DNA of 64,000 bases from Utricularia gibba (Eukaryota > Streptophyta > Magnoliopsida > Lamiales > Lentibulariaceae). Below are positions 36,111 to 48,300 of the stretch, one piece after another. The position numbers and the translations under genes were made by a program. Position 1 is the first letter of the stretch. Each line of letters opens with the position of its first letter. The notes below the pieces were generated by a model. That model ran no database searches. It was not told where the DNA came from and was given only the letters and a program-made list of their open reading frames with translations. The DNA is taken from the NCBI GenBank assembly GCA_002189035.1, contig NEEC01000029.1, forward strand, positions 124,001-188,000, in the 5' to 3' direction.

Positions 36111-37177
36111 TCAGTCTTCCTTTGAAGGGGGCTCTAAACCAGCAGATGAACTGTCAACGTAGTATTCTTGATGCTTGACGTTCACGCCGTACTGAAGTTT
36201 TTGATATGCGAAAAATAAAAGGAGCAATGGGGTGACTCAAGAAGCAAAAGGAATTGCAGCAAACATCAGATTCCTGCAAATCATCAAAGAAGGGTTACCT
36301 CACGCAAGGCCTTGGAGAGATCTTCCATAGTTAGGATTAGGCGTTTATCCTGTGATGTGTCAAATGTCAAAAGGCCACTGAGAATCTTAAAGTGTTAGGA
36401 GAAGCTTTACCTTCTGTTGTCTATCTCTTTTGTCCCTAACTACAGCCGATTGCCTGGCCTTACAATGTCTGAAAGGAAATGCCAATAGTTGTCATCCTCA
36501 AAGCAGACAAAAAGACTAGTTCTGTAACCAGAATTTCATTATTTACACAGGAATTTATGAATTTCAACACGTTATCAACGGAAATACGGTTACAAAAAGA
36601 AGACCCATAGCAGCGGTGGTGGAAACATACTGAAGAGCATCAGTTGCTACATCTGCGATAAATTTCTGAGTGGCGACGGCCACCAGTCTAGTCCTGAGAA
36701 AACAGTGGAAATAATGTAAGAAGCCAAAAGCGAGATATCAATAAGCCATAGTATCACGATTCCGACTTTTCAATGGAAGCGGAAAAACAGCTTCTTTCGC
36801 AGCCCTTGCCTCCTCAAGAAACGCCCTTTTTCACGAAATTAAGATTATGCTACCGCTAAACCATGTACATATTCGGATTGAAACAGTCCTCCAATAAGAT
36901 TACAAAAGAAAAAAAAAAAAACTAGGGCATCGAGTACCTACAATCGAACATCAGGGGACTGAAATCCGCTCTTTGCTAGGTAATGCTCCACAAGTTCATC
37001 TGGAATCTGCAAAATCACCCAATTAGCTGCCGGCAAACTCCGATCCAGGTAACGAGTAAATTCGCGGTAACATACTGTGGGAGAATAGTCCAACAACGAT
37101 GAAAGAAACTCTGTAAGTGCAGCATCATCGTCGTGGCGACCGGCCTTCTGTTGCTGCTGGCTTGTTTGACCATTCAT
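36111..37177 (-). CDS. TAF10: Transcription initiation factor TFIID subunit 10
   Basis: Six exons (37177-37076, 37006-36942, 36693-36631, 36468-36411, 36349-36299, 36191-36111) join in frame to 139 residues, close to the plant TAF10 length. The start is MNGQTSQQQQKAGRHDDDAA. The histone-fold region runs LTEFLSSLLDYSPTIPDELV, EHYLAKSGFQSPDVRLTRLV, AVATQKFIADVATDALQH, then KDKRDRQQKDKRLILTMEDL and SKALREYGVNVKHQEYY. TAF10 pairs with TAF8 or TAF3 in TFIID and with SPT7-type partners in SAGA, so it acts in promoter recognition in the nucleus. Every junction keeps phase and no lesion is seen. A telomere-motif inverted repeat lies about 160 bases upstream of the start codon. Confidence 0.95.
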
Positions 37178-37339
37178 CTTTCGCCTTCTCTAGCTCAAAA
37201 TTAGCGGCAGCGCCAGCCGTGCGTAAAATCGGTGGCGTCCGAAATTGGTACAACGCGCGATCAACAGCGAATTTGAGTCGCTCGCTTCCTTTTTTTAATT
37301 TTAATAAGAGAGGAGAGGGTTTACCTTATAAGAATTTGG

Positions 37340-37384
37340 GGTTTAGGGTTTACATTATATCTTAAAATCATAAAACCCTAAACC
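37340..37384. promoter_or_regulatory. Telo-box inverted repeat upstream of TAF10
   Basis: GGTTTAGGGTTT at 37340-37351 and its exact complement AAACCCTAAACC at 37373-37384 flank a 21-base AT-rich loop. AAACCCTAA is the plant telo-box, bound by telomere-repeat/AtPura-type factors in promoters of translation and cell-cycle genes. It sits 163-207 bases upstream of the TAF10 start. A cruciform or paired binding sites are possible. Confidence 0.5.
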
Positions 37385-37798
37385 TATGTGCATGTTCTGA
37401 CTTCCACTCTGTATTGGAGTTTATTGCACTCACTGATAAAATATAATTATCTCTCTCGCATATCATTCATATAATACAAAAAAATAAGTGTATGAATTAT
37501 ATTAAACAATTAATGATATATGTATAAACTTAAATATAAATCTTTTAAACCATACTATCAAACATTCTATTAAATTCAAACTTCAAACTTGGGTAAATCT
37601 GCAGATATGGGAAGATAATAATACAAATATGTTACAAGACAATCGGACAGATTTCATCAACCTGTTGTCGGTGTGCACACTAACTCCTCACACACGCACA
37701 TGTATCACCTGTATTGGTATGGTATGTAACTTTCCAGCAGCTGTTTGTTCATCACATATGTATCTTACAAAGTTAGCAAAAATCTTCAAATCAGTTGA

Positions 37799-40700
37799 TC
37801 AGGAGAGCTGCTTGGGGGCCTCAGTGGCGCCAACAGCTGTGTTAATGAATCCTTGATAGTCACTTGGCAATGGAATGTTGAGCTCCGAGCAAACCAACTG
37901 CATCACCCTGGCAGTGACACTGCCCATGTTCATTTTGTTGAGAGTTACAGCAATGGCGAACCTGTGTTCGATGTCACAGAACCCAGTGGAGCCACCCATG
38001 CCGGAATGTCCGAAGCCTATCAGCTTCCCATCTTGCGAGAGATTCCTCTTGAACCCAAGCCCCCATCTCCCACTCGGTTGCACCAGGTGCTCATACTCCC
38101 CGGAGCCACAGAATGCATCATGAATCTTGCTGTTTTGGAAGAGCTTGCCACCTGGTGCTGAGTTGCTGCTTCTTCTCATGTTTGCATCATCATCAGGGAC
38201 ACTGGTGTAGTCTGTGCAGCTGCTTAAGGGAGTGTGCCGTTTCTTGTTTGACTTCTCAGTTTCAAAAGTGGGAGTATGCAGGTGGCTTCCCAATGGGGGT
38301 TGGGTGGGAGAAGAATGTGGTGGTGGAATAGAGCCACCGTCCACAAGAGCTGCATAGTAGCGTGCAAGAGCCCTTGCAGAGCAATGCGCATTAGCAGCAG
38401 GAACAATGGATCGGCGGGCAAGAAGTGTGTTAAATGTTGTTGGAAGAGTTGCCACCAAGTTAGACACATCTTGTAACTGTTCCCTGAAGCTTGATGGCAC
38501 GTCTGGCCGATTAAGGATGACAGAGAGGGATTTTACATCCTCGACATCGACGGTCAGGGTTGCGAGCCTGGACTCCACACCTGTGGGAGGGGGAAGGCAA
38601 GCCAAATTCATTACTCGCTGGCCAATGAAGAGGATAAGAGTTGCATAAAGAGAACGAAACCATGCCTGGAGGGATTCCAATGTACAACTCGCCATCAATA
38701 TTGAGTGGGCGAACAAGTGCTTCTTCCAGAACTTCCTGAAACCTTCTCCCGGAGGCATGCTGCACATTAGGAATGGCATCAGTTGTATATTCTAGGTTGG
38801 GCTAACAACCATTTATTTGTAAGACCCATGAAGTGCAATACCTCGATAATTCCACCACACAACCAGCCAAACGATAAATAGTGGTAAATCTGCTGAGTGC
38901 CTGGATCAGTCTCTGGGGATGCGTTTGCCGTACACTTTAGACATTCCTTCCAGTCAGTCATCACGAGAGGGTTCTCTCGTGTAACACTTGCCATGGCATT
39001 ATGCAAACCGGAGGTGTGGTTGAGCACATGATGAACCTAGAGCAACATGACGAGTATGTAATGAACCATAACAAACCATGAAAATATGATAGCAATAACA
39101 GTAAGGCACAGCCAAAGCTATTATCAGTACATTATGATAAAACCTATCATAAAATGATGAGATGCAACACAGATACTACAAACCAACAAAATATCAACAA
39201 CTTAACTTGTTTTAAAACAACACTATAATATCATGATTCTCTGCAAGGATGCACTGATGATTTACCTTGATTTGATCTTTGCCATGGCACCCAAATCCTG
39301 GCCATATGTTTTCAACTCTATCATCCAGCTTCAACGTGCTGCTACCATGAAGGCTAGATGGTTAAAATTGAATTTCAACATTTCAAATCAACAAAAGCAT
39401 GGCATGTTCTTGCAACAAATGTTAGAGGAAAGCTTTAAAAAAAATTTAAGATACAGATATAAGATTTAAGATTTTTGTCTACCCTAGATCCACCAGCCAA
39501 TGAACCATCCCAGAGGTAATTCCTTTGGTCACAGAAAAGACAGGGAATAAGCTATCTGGCTGAACTGGTCTAGGATCATATCTTCCAAGAACCCCAGCCG
39601 CAGTATCAATGATGACCTGACCATCTTTATATGCACAAACCTTTGCAAGCACAAAAAAAGGGGTTCAACTTCATCAATTCTTGTAAGCAAGTGGGGCAAA
39701 ATTTTCATGCGTCCAAGAAGAGAATGGCATATACCTGGATTCCGAGGACTTTCTCAGCATCCCCAAGCTCAATTAAGAGCTTCCTCAACTTCTCTTCAAC
39801 AACGGAAATAACTGGAGTGTCATGCATCCAGTCTGAGTTGAGTGCTGGTCCTCTGTTCAAATTGCTGCAACAAAGTATCAAAAAGTAGATGATGGAAAAG
39901 ATCACATTCATATACAGGTTCAAATCGTAGTTTAAATCATACCATTTCAGAACAGACTCAGCAAATGGTCTCATGATATCAACATACACAATTCGTGCAC
40001 CCATTGTAGCCGAAAGGCCTGCAATCCACGTATAAGAGTAAAATCCATGATCTAAAAACAAAACTGCACGGTCTAATTACCTCTGAGAAGATTTATAACT
40101 CTTCCAAATATGATTATGTCACCAGGAAAGGCATCCACCTGAAGAAAATATTTAGCCCAAAACTTGAGAAAAGGGGTAAACAAATGGAGTAATTGGGCAT
40201 CTATTGACTTACAGGATTGAAACGTTTGACTTCTTTTTCATTGAGGCTCATCTTCTCTTGGATTACCTTCATGTTTCTATTTCTTTGCTCAGCTAAAACT
40301 TTCATATTTTGCTAAAAAATTAGTGCAATTGATTCAGTGCTAATGAAACAATGAAGATTAGTTTGGCAAACAAAATGCTACTCACACGAGCCTCATCTGA
40401 TGCAGTTGAACTGCGGAAGAACAAGCTAGCTACTTCCATTACTTGATCAGGAATGTCCAACCGCAGCTTAAGTCCCATTTCAGCGAAGGATGATAAAAGT
40501 GCCACATGATCACCCTATAAAAAGATATATGTAAGTTTTCCAGGAAAAAAAAAAGGCATACGGGGAATATTTCAAACTTTCTGTATCTTGAAAATTGAAC
40601 AGGCTTACAATTGATAACTGTAAGTAAATTGATACAAACCTCAGCAGATGCTAAAAACATTTTTGCCAATGCTTGCTTCATAGGGAATGATAAGCACTTT

Positions 40701-42543
40701 GTAAGGCCAAAATCAAGCAAAATGGGGCGGTGAGGAGAAGCCTTGCTTACAAGAAAGTTTCCTGATGAAGACCAGTTGGTATATTGTAATCATAAATAGA
40801 ATCGTAATGAGCATATGGTGTGAATTATACAATACCCGCAAGAATAAACAGCACAAATACATGGCCCCATAAGGAATCAGAACATCAATTAGCATGCAGT
40901 GAACTAGAGTATGAAAAGATAGGATACCAGGATGAGGGTCACCATTGAAGAACCCATCGACATATATTTGGTGTGCATAGGCTCGTGTGATTTCCTCAAC
41001 AAGTTTTTGCTTGTCAATGCCCAGTGCTTCAAGAGAGTCGGTGTCATTTAGTCTCACTCCATCCATATACTCTAAGATTAGCACTTTCTCCGTTGACTGC
41101 ATATTGCATTACAAAAACATAAGTGGCCAACAAAGATACTGCAGTTCACAAGTTTCCCTAAAGGGAAGAGCAGTAGGAAATGTATTCAAAAAGATAAATT
41201 AGTACAAAGAGAATTCCATCCAAACACGCCTCACAAAATCTATCCTTTAACTAAAAAACGATCAGAAAATTGAGTGGCATAATGTACATTGACAATCTAA
41301 GAAGGGCATTAAAGGGATCTGGTATCAGAAAGGGAAGTACCATTATAATATCAGGAATCAAGACGTCAACCCCATATATCTTGGAGTCATCACGATTTCT
41401 TTTGCAGCCAAGGTTCTCAGAAACAGTTCGAGTGTTTTCTACAAAAAAAAACACCAACAGATACATACAGTATAAGAGAGGAAGCATAAAAGGAGGTGGG
41501 GATAGCTGGCCCATTGAGAAAGATGGCCTACCAGCTTCGTGGTTAAAATCGAGTTCCTTGGGTGCTTCTTTGCACCACTCATCTATCATTGCATTAAAAT
41601 CATATTGTGGCTCAGCCCATGCAATCCAGTCAACTATAGACTTCGCATTCTTCAAATCCTGGGGTGCAGTTAAGAAAACATGTGTTATGCTGTGTGGAAA
41701 AGAAGAATTATAAACCTATCATACGATCCACTAGAATCCAAAATAACCTCCAGTATGACTTCTTTAATGCCCTCGTGTTGAACTTTAACAACAACTTCCT
41801 GGCCATCAATCAAAGTAGCCCTATGAACTTGCGCAATCTGAGTAAACATGAAATACAAAAGTTAGGTAACTAGAACTTCTGTTAGCTGATTCTCAGAAGT
41901 TCAAGGAGGCTTCCGCTTTCCCCATAGACCTCCAATAATCAAGCATTCAGTTTTACAATGGCTATAGGATAAAGATCTCACAGATGCAGTAGCCAGAGGT
42001 ATTTTATCAAAGTAAGTAAAAAGATCTTCCATCGTTTTCCCTAACTCTCTGCTGATAGTCTTGCAAACCTGACGAGAGGGAAATTCGTTTTTTTAGAGAA
42101 GGTACAAGATACGACCATCATTTACATTCACAATAAACACATAATCTGAAATTGCCTCTTCTAGTGGCCTGGGAGGAAGAGAATCCTGCAGCTGCCGCAG
42201 GTGACGGATATATGCTGTGGGAAGCACGTCAGCACGTGTGGATAGGTACTGTCCCATTTTCACCCACAAGCCTTCAAGCTCTACTATCAAATTGAGAAGA
42301 CGCTTAGCATTACGCTCATGAGCTTTCTCCCAGAGCTCAGCCATCTTGGGTTTCTTTGTAAATTTTTCTCGCTGTTGCAAGGCCTGCATACACAAAATTT
42401 TTAACTGGGAGAATGGAGCTCTACAATACACAATTAAGCCAAGAACAGCAGAGAAAAGACAAAATCACCTTATAATCCATGTAGATAACAACCGCTAAAG
42501 TGAATACTTTCATGCGTCTCTTGTATATGTTTCCCCACCCCAT
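37799..42543 (-). CDS. ABC1 atypical kinase fused to a beta-lactamase-related domain
   Basis: 18 exons: 42543-42469, 42383-42141, 42068-41982, 41837-41748, 41658-41532, 41438-41341, 41096-40928, 40761-40640, 40514-40386, 40311-40213, 40138-40081, 40018-39943, 39864-39735, 39640-39483, 39338-39266, 39036-38842, 38759-38666, 38580-37799. They total 934 residues, all in phase. The ABC1/UbiB part has KxGQ (KMGQ at 67-70), ATASIAQVH, the VAIK-type Lys153, D293 in NGDPHPGN and D313 in LLDFG. The C-terminal part has the serine beta-lactamase/penicillin-binding fold: SVTK (Ser537-x-x-Lys540), YHYLSFGW and HSGMGGSTG. ABC1 kinases regulate quinone and prenyl-lipid metabolism in mitochondria or plastids. 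The lactamase-like part may be a hydrolase or esterase. Plants have one such fusion (At5g24810-type, from memory). No obvious transit peptide precedes MGWGNIYKRRMKVF. The last intron is GC-AG (CCAG/GCATGG). Confidence 0.95.
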
Positions 42544-43511
42544 TGGAATCAGCTTTCTAGCCAATCTTGTATTTAGAAAATACTGGAGTCATGAAATACG
42601 AGTAGAAACTAATCAGCACTAACAAAATACAAGACTAGTCATATAAAGATAGCATCCGAAACACAATTTATGGTGGAATTGGTTCAGAATCAAAAAGGCA
42701 TGCCAGACATTCTCTTGCAGCAGAAGAAAACCTCAACTCACGCAAAATATTTTCTGCTATACGATAAAATGAATTTCAGCTAGTGCAACGCCCAGAAAAA
42801 AAAAAGGACAACTTTCACAAAATCAAACGAAAATAGTTTTCGCAGCTGAAGCGCGTGACACCCAGAACGACGCTCAACCGTTGGATGCCCATCGATCAAT
42901 TATTCGACGATCAAGCTGAAATACCAAGAAGAAAAACCGCATGCACACCCAAAACCCAAAATTCCATCCCCAAATTGTATACTACGCTCACATTTATACG
43001 TGTACAGAAACCCGTACCCAACAGCCAACACAATCAAAAAGTAAGAGCGATCAGATAAGTAACCTGAAAAAGTGAACGGAGAAAAAGCCGCAACGAATGT
43101 ATTAGAGACAACGGTCGAGAACGGTGGCCAGTCGATTGATGATGCATCAAGATGAGTGTCGTCGTTGGGGGAGGTGGGGGCCGTTACGACGTCGTCTTGA
43201 CGACGTCCTGAGACGAAAACCATAAATCGATTTAAATATTTCGAAAAATGGAGAATTGTGATTGGGTAGAATTTTATTTTGGGATTGACTTCGAAAACCG
43301 TTCAACCCGGCTGCCCATTTGGAATTAAATATCGTCCATCAATTTGGACCATTTTCCTGATCTCCCAAGAAGTAAATATTTTTCAATGTAGCCTTTAGTC
43401 AAATATCGATCAACCGGTTTTCGACTTATAAACCGGGCCGGTTTAAGTCGAGAGCGGTTATTGGTATGATGGAACTCGAGATGTGCATGAAACCAGTATA
43501 TCCTACTCACT
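42544..43511. other. 5' region of the ABC1-kinase gene
   Basis: Leader and promoter of the minus-strand ABC1-kinase gene. It contains ACGACGTCGT followed by GACGACGTC at about 43187-43206, two ACGT-core palindromic sites of the type bound by bZIP (TGA) factors. No coding region is recognised. Confidence 0.4.
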
Positions 43512-44026
43512 CTAGCCTTTCGTGGGCATGTCAGCAACATTCTGGCCATAGATTGGTATCCTCTACTGTCACCGGAACGGAGAAGGTTTCCTTTTCCTAA
43601 CAAGAGAATCGAAACCGCAGTTTCAGAATGATCGCTATGCAGCCTGATTGCAGTGTCCAGGCAGGGCTCCATGCATTCTTCAGTATATCAAGGCAGATGC
43701 ATTCTCAGGGTTGGTTACCTTGAAATGTACATTTGGGTGCAATATCTTGGTCAAGAACCTAACTTGAGGAGGCTGCAAGGGGTAATGCTCAGGGACAGCA
43801 AAAGCAAGCTGGAAAACGCCACCCTCGTATGGAGTTTCTGGTGGACCCTGAACCAAAACGCAGCAGCAAGTTGATGGAAGTCCTTTGGAGAGGCATAGCA
43901 GGAAAAGGAATAGTGACAACCACTTAAATGTGCTGGAATCATCACAAACTAGCTGTATATCGGGATCAGCAGATTTCTCTCTTTCAACTTCTTTCTATTC
44001 CTCAAAAAGCCTTGCCCTTGATGCCT
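43512..44026 (-). pseudogene. PEX4: PEX4-type ubiquitin-conjugating enzyme pseudogene
   Basis: On the minus strand, conserved peptides of peroxin-4 (the peroxisomal E2 that monoubiquitinates PEX5) appear in order but broken. First is ASRARLFEE, then a TAG stop where the family has Tyr, then KEVEREKSADPDIQLVCDDS. After a 72-base non-homologous stretch comes GPPETPYEGGVFQLAFAVPE...QVRFLTKILHPNVHFK. A roughly 20-base replacement follows, then ICLDILKNAWSPAWTLQS. A loss of about 20 residues is followed by GNLLRSGDSRGYQSMA, and in a shifted frame the terminal ADMPTKG and stop. There is no start Met. The catalytic-Cys block (CLDILKNAW) is still readable. Intron-like remnants (AAG/GTAACC) argue for a decayed duplicate rather than a retrocopy. 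Confidence 0.8.
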
Positions 44027-45307
44027 AACTCAAATAGCATCATCAAAGTGGCATTTCTTGAAGAAGGGTGTCATATGATTATAGCCACGTTGTCCATGAT
44101 GAGATTCTTCTCCAAAATTGGATTTTGCAATCTGCCATTCAAAACCCGTGAACTAAATCCTTCAGCCTCAATCATAAAGTTACAAGCTGAACCCAAAGAA
44201 CACGTCTTTTCTTCATGAAAGACAAGGATGAACAAACACACTCCAACGCGACTGGGCACAAAATCTTAGTACAAAAAGCTACCTGCATTTCCACAATGCG
44301 GTCAACTAACCAATCATTATCCTTTATCAACAGTAGCACTGCAGCGAAAGGTCGGATTCAGACAGACACACAAATTTGTAAAAGCACCATCTTTTGCAAT
44401 TTCCAAACAGACCGGAGTAACAAATTAAGCAACCCCGTCGATCGAATTCAAGTGTAAGGAAAAAGATTCCCCTATTCGGAATGATTTAGGGCGCGGAGAG
44501 GAATACAGTACCTTGGTGCTCCGATCAATTTCTTCTTCATCGTCAATCAAGTTAAGGAGAAAGTGTTGCCCCAAAGTCTTCATTATCTCATTTTAATCAC
44601 ACGCCGACAGTTTTAAATCGTGATTTTGTGTGAATTGAAATCATAGTTGAATCGTTTAAAATTCAACGACTCAACACATGGGGTATTACGAATCCTGTGA
44701 TGATGAGAGTGCGGTTTAGGTAAGTTTGCAATGACCAAAAGTCTGTAATAAGAAGAATCCTGTAATGATCTTATTTATGATGCAATGCATCCCTTTGAGT
44801 TAGTAATTTGACAAAAAGGGTAAGATTTGATTATTCTTTTTGAAGAAGTAGCTGTTGTTGAAATTTCAGCGCCTACTAACATGGTGTCTGTTGACATGAT
44901 CCGAGATACAGTGGGTATTACGAAGAAAACATTACTTTATCTAGGAGGATTGATGTTTTTCTTTCTGTAAAGTTATGAAGGAGGAGGAATCCTACGAAAA
45001 TTCTTAAAAGAACTTTCAAATTTCAACAGCGCGAGTTGACTGATAGGGATGCAGAAAATCATTCATATCCAACAAAAACCGTCGTTTTGGTGTTCATTAA
45101 CCGGGCCTCTAAAAAGGAAATAGAATAACTCCACCCCCTAGTTTCCCAGAAACCGAAGCACGTATTGCTGCCTACTGTGGAAAAACAGAACAGGGTTGTC
45201 GCTATCTCCCTTCCCACCTGGCTAATAATCACGTTTGCCGAGTGTCAGCACAGCCGCTAGTGATCTTCTTGCTAAACAGTTTCCGGGTTGTAACTTGATG
45301 TTGGAGG
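44027..45307. other. Intergenic DNA
   Basis: This stretch lies between the PEX4 pseudogene and the receptor kinase. A short minus-strand frame (about 44510-44582) begins MKTLGQHFLLNLIDD and ends at a plausible donor. It could be an exon of an unrecognised or dead gene, but I cannot support it. The promoter of the receptor kinase should lie near 45100-45300. Confidence 0.4.
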
Positions 45308-48300
45308 ATGCTTCAGAGAAATCTGTTTTTAGCATATTGGTGGGTTGTTGTGGTTTGCTGCTTACGGCTATGCAGATTCTGCGAATCCCAGGCTGTGCCA
45401 CAGGAAGAAGGTTAGTTGGGTCGCTTTTTTTGACTTTTTCTTGTGTTCTTTCTTTTGTTGGTTTGTACCCAGAAGAGGGAAATGGTTTGGGATTTTGTTC
45501 TTCCTTTCATCTTGATGGAGCAATATTAGTTTTTTCTAGTTTCTGGGTGAAGAAGAAACTTCTGAGCAGAAATGGCGAAGGATGCTGTCTTGATTGACAA
45601 AGAATTGATTTTGTTACTGCTCGCTGTATTATATTGTTTTGGTGAAACTGTAGTAATGCAATTGATGTTGTTCTGTGCTTAGTTAACGCTCTAAAACAAA
45701 TTGCTGACGAAATGGGTGCAACATACTGGAGGTTCAGAGGACAATCATGTGACCTTCAGATGGTTGGAGTTTCATCAACCGCTCCCCGTGGGGCAGAGAG
45801 TTATATTCAATGTAACTGCACTCTCGGAAACAGAACGGATTGCCATGTTACGGGAATGTATACTTTCTTCCTCTAATGAAAGTTTCTTTTCATTGAGTGT
45901 CATTCAATCCCGGTGCAGTTTATCTGATGATTTTGTATCTATCTGCATTGTCCTGAATGCCATCTTTTTCAGATTATTACATCTTAAGACTCCTAATTGG
46001 TTTTGTGAGCGGGTTTATTGAGTTCAGATTTGGGAAGTATCATGCTTGTGCACTGAGAATTGAGTGAAGAATGTCTCATGGTCCGTATTGTTGCAGTGTG
46101 ATCAAAGGTTATAATCTTCCAGGAGTCCTGCCCCGGAGTATTGTGAATCTTCCATCCCTTCAAACTGTGTAAGTATCCATGTGAGTACAAGCATGAGACC
46201 TAGTTCATATATCTGATGAGACTCTCATCTGTTTTTACTTTTCAGTGATCTTGCCTACAATCTTCTCACGGGTACAATTCCACCAGAATGGTTTTCTACA
46301 CAACTGGTGTACATGTACGTGAAGGGAGCAACATATACCTGTCATTCTTGTTTCTTATGCTGCTAATGTTTCTTCGGTTATTTCTTTGCAGCTCTGTCCT
46401 TGTCAATCGTTTATCAGGACCAATACCAAGGGATTTAGGACGCATGACTAGCCTTACGTACTTGTATGCCATCATGTTTATCATTCCCTGCAGTATCGTA
46501 AAATGATTAATCCTACAGAGAGCTGTTTTAGCCTTCTGTCAACAAAAGTTCTCAATGTCCTATTTGCTGATGTTTTTAAATGATGTTCAGGAACCTTGAG
46601 GCCAACCAATTTTCAGGCAGTGTTCCTCCTGATATTGGCAACCTGATAAACCTGAGAACTCTGTAAGATATAATGTTTTCATGGGAGTGACTTCAATTTC
46701 ATGCGGTCAAGTTGGTATGTGATGCTTATATTTCAACTCAGGATGCTGTCTTCCAACCTGTTAACGGGGGTGTTGCCCGAATCATTATCTAATCTAACAA
46801 ACTTGAATGATTTGTAAGTACATATGCTACCTTGTTTCGGTTTTCTTTTTCTCTTCTTTTTTCTGTTCACGTATTTTGTATCTAACACTTCCAGATTGCA
46901 GTAGGATAAATGACAACAACTTCAGTGGAAGGATACCAGACTTCATTCAAAACTGGAAACAACTTACTAAATTGTAAGCTCTTTAATGTTCACTCGTTCT
47001 AGATGATCATGTTTTAGTTATCATGCTCTTTGTGTACCCAATGAAGGGAAATGTTTGCAAGTGGACTTGAAGGCCCCATTCCCGCAGGAATATCTCAACT
47101 AAATGCGATGATCGACTTGTGAGTGCACAGGATTCTCTTTTCTGTGTTTTACCTTCTTAGAATATGCAGGGAATGTTCAAAAGGACGGGTGTGATACAGG
47201 ATTTCATAGGCTCATTACCCGTGCTGTTTGTCTCTGTGTTACATTAGTTCCTTGGTTTCCCTCTTGTGATTATTTCATTATACAGGAGGATTTCTGATCT
47301 AAAAGGGCCTGGCCAGCGTTTTCCAGATCTATCCAACAGTGCAAACCTAGTCTCACTGTATGCTGACTCATGCTGTATTTTACATTTTCTCTGGTGCTCT
47401 TTTCTTGCTGAGCTTCTAAGGTTCTTTCCTGTCCAGGGTTTTGAGAAACTGCAACATTACTGGTGAAATCCCTGTTAATATTTGGAGGCTTAGAGCTCTT
47501 CAAATACTGTAAGTACTCTACAATATGCTTTTCCTCATCACATCTCTTCATTTTTCCACAAGTTTTTGACTGTTTTTTTTTGTGTGTGTGTGTGTGCGTT
47601 TTTTATGTTGACGGCAGAGACCTGAGTTTCAATAAATTGGTGGGAGAAATTCCAAATGACATTGCCAGGTCTCTGATGCTAGTGTAAGTGTATTGACATT
47701 TTCTTTTTTATTTTCATTATCGTTCTGGGCACATGCTCTATTTCCCTATACAGATCTTTGACTGGCAACATGTTGAGCGGGAAAGTACCTAATGCACTTT
47801 TGAAGGATGGAAGCGACATGTATGTTGTAAATTATCTGGAGATCATGATATGTGTGCTCTTCCCACAAACTACACGATATACCAGCAACCTGCATTGTGC
47901 TTCTTGGCTTATTTCATGCACTACTTATATATTATTTTTCATTTCTTGTTCATGCAGTGATCTTTCCTACAACAACTTTACTATAGAAGGTCCTGATGAG
48001 CCCGCTTGCCAACCAAACGTGTAAGAAAATTAATTAACTTTCACTTGCCATCTGCGATGTATGAATTCTTCTGCTCTTGCAGGAATCAAGTAGTGAACCT
48101 GCTGAAAGCCTCATCGACAACAGACACACTGTAATATACTCTTTTTTTCTTTATTAGCATTCTTTTGGTTTACAAGAATCACTAACATGAGTAGTTTACC
48201 GGCTACTTTATCTTCGACAGGCGACAAGTCAATCCATGTAGTAGAGATGCAGTATGCCCAACATGTAAGTGTTCACAGGATCTAATCTCTCAACACATCT

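Noticed and set aside
43680-43919. An intact ubiquitin-conjugating enzyme gene
   Set aside because: Only the middle block is open. The flanking blocks have an in-frame stop, deletions and frame changes, so it is called a pseudogene.
44510-44582. Minus-strand mini-frame MKTLGQHFLLNLIDD... ending at an AAG/GTACTG donor
   Set aside because: A plausible first exon, but no following exon or known family was found.
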